A stretch of DNA of 13,918 nt. Source: UBA5342 sp965662645. Lineage in GTDB: Bacteria; Bacteroidota; Bacteroidia; Bacteroidales; UBA5342. Positions 7,545 through 13,918 of this stretch are shown piece by piece (the first letter of the stretch is position 1; the number at the start of each line of letters is the position of its first letter). Both the position numbers and the translations under genes were made by a program. The notes under the pieces were generated by a model that saw only the letters and a list, made by a program, of their open reading frames with translations, was not told the DNA's origin and searched no databases. The stretch covers positions 1 to 13,918 of the forward strand of contig CBFIII010000077.1 in the NCBI GenBank assembly GCA_965662645.1, written 5' to 3'.

Positions 7545-7971
7545 GATGTTTTTGAGATCATTATTTGGAAGGAGCTTTTCAATAATCCAATTGGTAAACC
7601 TAGGTCCGGAAAGTGTGTTAACAGTACTTTTGAATAGTGGTGTTATAAGAAGCCTTAGTGTGGGTGTAAAGCAATCATATACTACGGGTGTGAAGTTTTG
7701 GCTTCTGATGTTAGTTGTGCAACGATCGAAATGGTAGGTGTTAGTGATATCTGAGTTGAGTCCGAAGGTTATTTTACTCTTTCTGTTAGTGCTGATTGGT
7801 CTTCGGAGTATTTATATTCTCAACGTCAGCATTTTAGGGTATGAGTAAAAATTAATTTGATGCAGGTTAGGAGCTTATGAAGAATGTTTTTTAGCGAGTG
7901 ATAATTTCCCATATTAGTTTTGTGGAGATAGTGTAGGTAATATTTCTGTAATCGCAGATATTGATAGAATT
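7545..7971 (+). pseudogene. Decayed coding fragments of a secreted-type protein
   Basis: No frame is open throughout, yet protein-like pieces follow one another in + frames separated by stops. Frame 3 gives ASDVSCATIEMVGVSDI (ending at a TGA at 7752) and then ESEGYFTLSVSADWSSEYLY (ending at a TGA at 7842). Frame 1 then gives GAYEECFLASDNFPY, a TAG at 7915, and FCGDSVGNISVIADIDRI running into the start of protein B. Balanced use of Asp, Ser, Glu, Val and Cys, unlike the Phe/Leu/Ile-rich noise of the spacer to the left, suggests an old gene broken by frameshifts and stops. The family is not recognised. Confidence 0.4.
7915..7922 (+). promoter_or_regulatory. Putative Bacteroidota -7 promoter element upstream of protein B
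   Basis: TAGTTTTG is an exact match to the Bacteroidota TAnnTTTG consensus and lies 49 bases before the ATG at 7972, leaving a leader of roughly 40 bases. The -33 element is weak: only a TTTTTTAG stretch at 7887-7894 is near the expected distance. The TAG of the motif is also the stop of the decayed frame upstream. Confidence 0.45.
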
Positions 7972-10900
7972 ATGAGTTTATATTTAAATATATTGTTCCA
8001 ATATTGTTCCAGAGTGCTCTTATTAATATGCTGCTTTGGCTTTATTAATTTATCGATATATGCTCAACGTGATGTTTCCACTATTTATGGTGATGAAGGT
8101 GGCTATTTTACATCCTCAAGTACTAGTAAAACTGATTCAAAAGATTCTAATCATTTGATTGGTTTTAGAGTAGGTGATTCTACTTATTCTACCGGCGTTA
8201 ATGATGCGATATTAACAGCTCATGGTGTTTCTTTTTTAGCTCGAGAATTTCAAGCTTTTACTGTTCCTGGAGATATTATTTATAACAGTTCCGAGTTGTT
8301 GGGTGTTGCCGCTAATTGGGGGGGAGTAGCACAGAATTATACAGCGTCAGATTATATATACTCCTTTAATCCTATTATTCCTAGTTATTTTATGCGAGAT
8401 GGTACTAATGGTCTCGAACTAGGAACTAACTTTTTCAATATTAAAGCACAAGAAATTGTTTATGAAAATATACTTGTTAATGCTTTGGCAGGGATAGGTG
8501 ATGGTGTTCCAGATATAATAGCAACCCAAACAGGTGCGCCGTCAAGTTCGTATGATATTTTTAAATTTGTAGATAGTGTCGGTGTTAAAGTTGGAGAATC
8601 AGTAAGTGTGGTATTTAATAAAGTTGCTATAGTAGGAGGAACTAAATGGTCGATCTACAGTGTTAATACAAATACAGGTGCTGTTAATGGTAAATTTGCA
8701 ATAAATTCTCGAAGAGATTTAAGATTGTTAACGTTTGATTTGGAGGATTTTGGTATTGATGATTCTAATTTGTCAGAAGTCGCCACCTTCGTCCATTATA
8801 CATCTGGTTCTACTGATATTGCTTTTACAGCATTTAATAAAGCATCAATTCGTTTTATTCCAGTTGATTTAATGCTTACCTCAGAGCTTAATTCGCCAAC
8901 AGATTTGTGTAGTTCCAATTCTGTAGAATTTAAAACAACGATATATAATACTGCGAGTAGTAATAGTTCTGGTTTTGAGGTTAACATGCCTATTCAGAGT
9001 GGTCTTAATTATGTGAGTAGTAATGCTGTGTTTTCTGGAGGTGCGGGGTCTGCTAGTTATAATAGTGGTACTAATTTGTGGGTGGTTACTGCTTTAGAAG
9101 ATGGTGAAAGTGTGGAATTAACGGTTAATGTGTCTGTTTCTAGCTTAGTTTTACCATTGACTTATACCAATACGATTAGTCATATGGCCGAAGTTGATTA
9201 TGACCTGAGTAATAATTCGGTTACCATTTCGGTAGATGATGCTGATTGTGATGGTATATACGATTCAGAGGATTCGGATGATGATAACGATGGTATCTTA
9301 GATGTGATAGAGGGCGAGGATGATACCGATGGTGATGGTGTCATTAATCGTTTAGATTTAGATTCGGATAATGATGGTATCTATGATTTTGTTGAAGCAG
9401 GAGGAGATCCTTCTCTCAATGTTGATGGTCGTATTGATGATGTGGCAAGTCATGATGCAAATGATAATGGTGTTTATGACCTTTATGATACAGAGTATGG
9501 TGGTACAGCTATAGGTGATGATACAGATAGTGACGGTGTGCTAGATACTTATGAATGGGACAGTGATGGAGATGGCTGTGCCGATGTTATAGAGGGCGGT
9601 ATGAGCGATGGTGACGATGATCATTATTTGGCTGAATCACCTTTAACTGTTGATGAAGATGGATGTGTGATGACATCCAATGGTTACGCATTAGTGGTAG
9701 GATCGACCAGTTATACTACACCTAATGATTATAATAACAATGGGGTTTATGATTTCAAGGAAATTGGGATACCCGTATTTCTTGCGGCACAACCTATGTC
9801 CATGACTATTTCGAATGGGGATAATGTGTCTTTTACTATCGAAGCGAGTACGGCTACAATCATTAAATGGCAGGTTAATGATGGTTATGGTTGGGATGAT
9901 GTTGTTGATGGTGGTGTGTATTCTGGTAGCTCTACTACAGAGCTGATGCTTACATCACCTAGCAAGATGGTGTATGATAATTACCTGTATCGTGTCTTTT
10001 TATCGTCACCTTCTTATGCTTGTACTAATGATACCCTCTCAGCGGTTTGTCTTCTGAATATTGATAATGCTTCAGGACGTGATATTTCTGGTCTTGTATT
10101 CTCCGAGCAGAATATAAATGATAATATAGTTAATGGAGATAGTATTAGTAGTTTGGATGGTAATCAATTAAGCGTTGTCTTGTATGATCTTGCTACCAAT
10201 GCTATGGTGGATATTGCTCCTGTAGTGAACGGTAGTTATATTTTCTATAACATGTCCACTAGTTTGGATTATGAATTAGTTTTAGATACTGGTTTGTATA
10301 ATGACACTTATGTTTCTATAGGTCATGAATTGCCGAAGGATTGGTACTTTTCAGGTGAAAAGCAAAATAATGCATCTAATAGTCTTACTGGAAATGATGG
10401 CGATTATAATGGTCGTTTTTCTGTCCTTAATGGAAGTGGCGATGAAGGATATATCAATTTTGGTTTATTTTATGCTTCTACTGATAGCAATACCATAATT
10501 TGTTTTAATGATAGTACACTTGTGGGCTGGAATCCTAGTCTTCCTCCTGAGAATCCTATAAATTATACGACAGCTTTGCCTTGGCAGTATGCTTCTTCAG
10601 GTAGTGATTATCCTGGAGGTACATCAGTGGTGGGGAGTGTGGCTACTCAAATGGTAAAGTATTGGGTGGAATGGAGTCTTCCTACCATATCTGCTACTTT
10701 TAGGGATTCTTGTAATCAGTTTTTTATTTATAAGTTTGATCTTGAGTCTCCTATTGCGGCTTGTCAAGATCTTACTATTTACCTTGATTCCATAGGATCT
10801 TGTTCTTTATCTGCGTCTGAAGTAGATAATGGTTCGTATGATAATATTGGCATTGAAACAACGAGTTTGGATGCGTACTCTTTCGATTGTGAAGATCTTG

Positions 10901-13900
10901 GAGATAGTTCCGTTATGTTGATTGTGACTGATTCCGCAGGATTGTCTGATTCTTGTACTGCAAATATAACGGTGTTAGATACTATTAGTCCTTGGATTAC
11001 TATGAGTCCTTCTGATACTACTATTTTTACTTCAGAATATAATCCTAAAGATCCAATATTTGCAGATAACTGTACCATTGAAACTATGACTTGGGAAATG
11101 ACTGGAGCTACAATGGCTAGTTCTTTATCTACGGGTATTAATTGTTTGGATTCTACCACCTTTAACGAAGGTGTTACGACTATTACCTATACTGCTACTG
11201 ATGCATCGGGTAATGCTGACTCCTTGAGTTTTGATGTGTTCTACAGAATAGGTTGTTTGGAATATCTTTCAGACCAAGGCGTATATCTTGTTCAGAATGC
11301 TGCAGATTTAATTTGTTTATCTAATTCTTCCATTTATTGGGATAAGGATATTCGTCAGGTTGTTGATATCGATTTTGATGTGAATGATGATGGTGATTTC
11401 TCTGATGAATTGTGGGGTGCAACTAATGCTGGAAAATTGATCCTTGGTGGTGATTGGGACATAAGTGGTGTTGTGGATGGTGATGATGAGGAAGGCTTTT
11501 CTAGGATAGGCAATTCTAGTTTATACTTTACAGGAACATATCAAGGTGCTTCATGGGATGAAACGACTCTTACTTTGAATGTGGATCATAGTATTAAGAA
11601 TCTTTTTATAAATAGGGATGATAGCTGGGGGGATGGTTTGTTTGCTTTTGCGAATAAAGCTTATATTAAGAATGTACATTTAATTGATGTTGATATCAGC
11701 TCTAGGGGGCAGGCAGGTGCATTAATTGGATATGCGACTACTGATACTGTTGAAGATTGTTCTTCTAGTGGTTGTTTGTTTGCAGGTAGTTATGGACGAG
11801 AAGTCGGTGGTTTAATTGGTTTTGGTAGTGTTATAATAAGACGATCTTCATCGTCTTGTACGGTAATAAGTACTGCTACAAACCAAGAGAATATTGGAGG
11901 TTTGGTCGGGAAGCTAAATTATAGTGGAAAGATTATTAACTGTTCTGCTAGTGGAGATGTGTATGCTCAATATGTTGATAATGTAGGGGGGCTTGTTGGT
12001 TTTGCTATTCGTGCTACTGTAGAAGAGTCTTATGCTACGGGTTTTGTTCATGGTGAACAACGTGTTGGTGGACTTATTGGAAATTCTGAGAAATCAACGG
12101 TTAGCAATAGTTATAGTGCTGGAGCTATAATGGCAGATTCTGTTGCAGGGTCTTTTATAGGGTCTGCTGATAAGTCTAATGGTACAAGTTCATTAGTTTC
12201 CTGTTATGCTACAGGTAATGTAGCATTATCAGGAGCTATTACTTCTCTAGGTGCTTTTGTTGGTTTTAATTCAGGAACTACTTATAATAATTGTTATTAC
12301 GATGAAGAGACTACTGGTGCAGCAGATTCTTCACTTAATGATATTTCTACAGGATCTGATGATAATATTATGGCTTATACAACATCTGATTTTTCAGCAC
12401 TAGTCTTTTCTTCAGGAGTTTGGAGCTATGATAATAATACTTACGGTCGTCCTTATTTAGCTTGGCAGAATGATGGAACAAGTGATTATAATGTGAGTAA
12501 TCCAGTTCCTTCACTTATTGATGGTGGTTTTAGTCAGGAAGCTACTTATTTAGGATCAGGAGTGTTATTACAAGGCTTGCGTTATGCTAAGATTAGGCCT
12601 CTAGCTTATGATGATTTTTCTAATAATGCTTATGGTTGGGACGATGGCAGTAGTGCGAGTACTTGGCCTGCTGGTGATAGTTATTCTGGTTTTGCTCTCC
12701 AAAGTGTTACGGAAATGAAATATACTCATCCTAGTGGGATTTCAGTATTAGGTGGAGACGATTATTTGGCAGCTACTGGAACTGGTGGTTCTGACCAGTC
12801 AAAGTTTGTCTTTAGAGAATTAAAGGGGTTGGATGAGACTTTTTACGTTAGTTTTTTAGCCCGTTTTTCATCTACAGTGAGTAATAGTTGGTCTTTTATT
12901 GCTTTAGGTAAAAAAGATAGTATTGATGATTCTGGTGTTGCGTTGGGTACCATAGGTTCGGGGTCAAAGTTAGGTGCTGCCTTTGCTAATAATGGGAATC
13001 TTATTTCAAGGATAGGAACAGCTGCTCCTATAGGGGGACAGACTTATTTCGTAGTTGGAAAGTGGACTTGTGATGCTTCTGGGAATATCACAAGAATTGA
13101 TACTTGGATTAATCCTACGTCACCTGACTCAGAAGAAGCGGAATATTCTGATTATATAGATGGTATTTCTGATCAGATGAGTGCTATTGATATACAGAGT
13201 TATTATTCTGGTTCTTCTAATATTGATGAGATAAGAGTCGGACGTACTTGGTCTTCTGTAGTACCTAGTCTCTCGGCAGACTTGAATTGGATTGATGTGA
13301 GTCCTGCTACGAGTACGAGTGGTAATACTTTTACGATAGAACAACCAAATTTAGATAATGGTTCGTATTATGTGCAACCCTATATTATTAAGGCGGATGG
13401 ATTTCGTGAATATGGCGATATGTCGTGTGTAGAGGTGGGGCTAACTCCTCCTACAATAAATATAAGTACCGATAGTGTAACGAAGATAACCGAAAATACA
13501 GCAAAGTTGTATGGTAATTTGTCTGAAGCTCTGAATATTACAGAATATGGTTTTTATTACTCTACGAGTAAAGTGACGGCAAATCTTGTTAATGGTAGTA
13601 CTACTGCTACTGAAGTAAAAGTCTATAGTGGTGTTGCTGCTGATTATAATAAGGTCAATGTTTCTGCTTCTATTTCTGGTTTAACTAATAGGAAAGGCTA
13701 TTATTTTAGACTGTATGTTAAAGGGAGTTCAGGTAATTATTACTATGGAAATGTTATTCGCTTTCTCTCAGAAAAAAGAGATTTCTCCTTAGCTCTTGAT
13801 GGCGATGGCGACTTTCTGTTAATAGATAGTACAACCACACATGATGTGATTAATGACTGGGGAGCCTCTGAAAATACTTTTTCGGTTGATTTCTGGATGA

Positions 13901-13918
13901 GAAATGCTTCTTCTGATA
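7972..13918 (+). CDS. Protein B: giant multi-domain cell-surface protein, 3' end beyond the window
   Basis: One frame runs without a stop from ATG 7972 to the last base, giving at least 1982 residues. Residues 1-31 are a signal peptide (core VLLLICCFGFI) with likely cleavage at Ile-Tyr-Ala|Gln. Residues 33-297 are a beta-rich N-terminal domain (IYGDEGGYF, YSTGVNDAILTAHGVSF) that I recall from large flavobacterial gliding- or sorting-domain proteins. Then follow a DUF11-like domain (298-423), acidic thrombospondin-type-3 repeats (424-599), an Ig-like domain (600-700), an SdrB-like domain (704-835), a segment 844-926 of unclear type, and two HYR-like domains (927-1004 and 1006-1093). From residue 1096 to the edge the protein repeats protein A: GLUG region (1096-1503, motifs near 1278, 1308, 1338, 1365), ConA-like (1536-1765), Fn3-like (1834-1937) and the start of a laminin-G-like domain (1938 on). 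A type IX secretion signal would lie beyond the window. A surface-adhesin role is inferred. Confidence 0.88.
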   Translation, partial: MSLYLNILFQYCSRVLLLICCFGFINLSIYAQRDVSTIYGDEGGYFTSSSTSKTDSKDSNHLIGFRVGDSTYSTGVNDAILTAHGVSFLAREFQAFTVPGDIIYNSSELLGVAANWGGVAQNYTASDYIYSFNPIIPSYFMRDGTNGLELGTNFFNIKAQEIVYENILVNALAGIGDGVPDIIATQTGAPSSSYDIFKFVDSVGVKVGESVSVVFNKVAIVGGTKWSIYSVNTNTGAVNGKFAINSRRDLRLLTFDLEDFGIDDSNLSEVATFVHYTSGSTDIAFTAFNKASIRFIPVDLMLTSELNSPTDLCSSNSVEFKTTIYNTASSNSSGFEVNMPIQSGLNYVSSNAVFSGGAGSASYNSGTNLWVVTALEDGESVELTVNVSVSSLVLPLTYTNTISHMAEVDYDLSNNSVTISVDDADCDGIYDSEDSDDDNDGILDVIEGEDDTDGDGVINRLDLDSDNDGIYDFVEAGGDPSLNVDGRIDDVASHDANDNGVYDLYDTEYGGTAIGDDTDSDGVLDTYEWDSDGDGCADVIEGGMSDGDDDHYLAESPLTVDEDGCVMTSNGYALVVGSTSYTTPNDYNNNGVYDFKEIGIPVFLAAQPMSMTISNGDNVSFTIEASTATIIKWQVNDGYGWDDVVDGGVYSGSSTTELMLTSPSKMVYDNYLYRVFLSSPSYACTNDTLSAVCLLNIDNASGRDISGLVFSEQNINDNIVNGDSISSLDGNQLSVVLYDLATNAMVDIAPVVNGSYIFYNMSTSLDYELVLDTGLYNDTYVSIGHELPKDWYFSGEKQNNASNSLTGNDGDYNGRFSVLNGSGDEGYINFGLFYASTDSNTIICFNDSTLVGWNPSLPPENPINYTTALPWQYASSGSDYPGGTSVVGSVATQMVKYWVEWSLPTISATFRDSCNQFFIYKFDLESPIAACQDLTIYLDSIGSCSLSASEVDNGSYDNIGIETTSLDAYSFDCEDLGDSSVMLIVTDSAGLSDSCTANITVLDTISPWITMSPSDTTIFTSEYNPKDPIFADNCTIETMTWEMTGATMASSLSTGINCLDSTTFNEGVTTITYTATDASGNADSLSFDVFYRIGCLEYLSDQGVYLVQNAADLICLSNSSIYWDKDIRQVVDIDFDVNDDGDFSDELWGATNAGKLILGGDWDISGVVDGDDEEGFSRIGNSSLYFTGTYQGASWDETTLTLNVDHSIKNLFINRDDSWGDGLFAFANKAYIKNVHLIDVDISSRGQAGALIGYATTDTVEDCSSSGCLFAGSYGREVGGLIGFGSVIIRRSSSSCTVISTATNQENIGGLVGKLNYSGKIINCSASGDVYAQYVDNVGGLVGFAIRATVEESYATGFVHGEQRVGGLIGNSEKSTVSNSYSAGAIMADSVAGSFIGSADKSNGTSSLVSCYATGNVALSGAITSLGAFVGFNSGTTYNNCYYDEETTGAADSSLNDISTGSDDNIMAYTTSDFSALVFSSGVWSYDNNTYGRPYLAWQNDGTSDYNVSNPVPSLIDGGFSQEATYLGSGVLLQGLRYAKIRPLAYDDFSNNAYGWDDGSSASTWPAGDSYSGFALQSVTEMKYTHPSGISVLGGDDYLAATGTGGSDQSKFVFRELKGLDETFYVSFLARFSSTVSNSWSFIALGKKDSIDDSGVALGTIGSGSKLGAAFANNGNLISRIGTAAPIGGQTYFVVGKWTCDASGNITRIDTWINPTSPDSEEAEYSDYIDGISDQMSAIDIQSYYSGSSNIDEIRVGRTWSSVVPSLSADLNWIDVSPATSTSGNTFTIEQPNLDNGSYYVQPYIIKADGFREYGDMSCVEVGLTPPTINISTDSVTKITENTAKLYGNLSEALNITEYGFYYSTSKVTANLVNGSTTATEVKVYSGVAADYNKVNVSASISGLTNRKGYYFRLYVKGSSGNYYYGNVIRFLSEKRDFSLALDGDGDFLLIDSTTTHDVINDWGASENTFSVDFWMRNASSD
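9241..9768 (+). repeat. Acidic calcium-binding-type repeat region in protein B
   Basis: Residues 424-599 contain repeated Asp-x-Asp-x-Asp-Gly loops such as DADCDGIYDSEDSDDDNDG, DLDSDNDGIYDFVEAGGD and WDSDGDGCADVIEGGMSDGD, closing with DYNNNGVYDF. This matches thrombospondin type 3 repeats, which bind calcium and stiffen spacers in many Bacteroidota surface proteins. The DNA repeat GATGATGGT/GATAATGGT is a consequence of the coding. Confidence 0.8.
11257..13431 (+). repeat. Long paralogous repeat, copy in protein B (GLUG + ConA-like module)
   Basis: This segment encodes residues 1096-1820 and is colinear with 1820-3991. Shared landmarks include LEYL at the start, YWDK, FTGTY, YIKN, NVGGLVGF, YGRPYLAWQND, FSQ, THPSGISVLGGDDYL, SDQMSAIDIQSYYSG and IDEIRVGRTWSS. 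B has an insertion around DVNDDGDFSDELWG and another around DISTGSDDNIMAYT relative to A. Confidence 0.9.
13471..13918 (+). repeat. Second paralogous repeat, copy in protein B (Fn3-like + start of laminin-G-like), cut by the window
   Basis: This encodes residues 1834 onward and matches 5690-6134. It follows the first repeat after a linker of only 13 codons, where protein A instead has about 1700 bases encoding the two PA14 units. The last 160 bases are nearly identical to 5975-6134. Confidence 0.9.

Noticed and set aside
7361..7546. A 61-codon hydrophobic + strand frame that could be a small membrane protein.
   Set aside because: It lies in an AT-rich spacer where Leu/Phe/Ile codons arise by composition, and it has no ribosome site or conserved motif.
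8796..8987. A 63-codon frame on the - strand.
   Set aside because: It lies antisense within protein B, whose frame is continuous and domain-rich there.
9241..9768. A short tandem DNA repeat or CRISPR-like array.
   Set aside because: The repeats are imperfect and explained by codons for Asp-x-Asp-x-Asp-Gly loops; there are no constant repeats or unique spacers.
10779..11159. A 126-codon frame on the - strand.
   Set aside because: It is antisense to the HYR-like domains of protein B, and its Val/Ser/Ile-rich composition is the complement of that coding strand.
1820..13431. The paired long repeats as ends of a composite transposon.
   Set aside because: They lie wholly inside coding sequence as protein domains, with no transposase, terminal inverted repeats or target duplications seen.

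Overview
The window looks like chromosomal DNA from a low-GC member of the Bacteroidota. The signals are signal peptides ending in Tyr-Ser-Gln or Tyr-Ala-Gln, a TAnnTTTG promoter motif, weak Shine-Dalgarno sequences, and giant multi-domain surface proteins built from GLUG, PA14, laminin-G-like, DUF11-like, thrombospondin-type-3 and HYR-like modules. A marine order such as Marinilabiliales or Flavobacteriales fits, but I cannot place it more closely. All supported genes are on the + strand.

Layout. (1) 2-1033 is the 3' part of a fibrous, tail-fibre-like protein with Ala-Asn-Thr-x-Lys stalk repeats and a beta-rich tip, followed by a good terminator hairpin (1055-1094). (2) 1095-1675 holds no intact large gene, but 1491-1634 encodes a signal peptide plus 13 residues and then a stop, probably the front end of a lost secreted protein. 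(3) 1676-7189 encodes protein A, a secreted protein of 1837 residues: GLUG region, concanavalin-A-like domain, two Ig/PA14 units, Fn3-like domain, laminin-G-like domain, and a C-terminus with no sorting domain that I can recognise. (4) 7190-7971 is a gene-poor spacer with a terminator-like hairpin, a compact two-part stem-loop and decayed protein-coding fragments that run up to the next promoter. (5) 7972 to the window end is one uninterrupted reading frame of at least 1982 residues, protein B, still open at the right edge.

The main observation is how A and B are related. The whole mature N-terminal half of A, starting a few residues after its signal peptide, reappears as the second half of B, fused behind about 1095 residues of a different cell-surface architecture. 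B lacks the roughly 570-residue PA14 block of A, then resumes homology in the Fn3-like and laminin-G-like domains. DNA identity between the copies is patchy: stretches of 101 identical bases and of 157/160 identical bases lie next to strongly diverged stretches, which suggests recombination or gene conversion between neighbouring copies. In A, each PA14 domain appears to be nested inside a short SprB-like Ig repeat.

Together the genes look like an evolving cluster of secreted or cell-surface adhesin-like proteins, probably exported through Sec and then the type IX secretion system. The export route and the adhesive role are inferred from architecture. I see no RNA genes, CRISPR arrays, insertion sequences or enzymes of a defined pathway.
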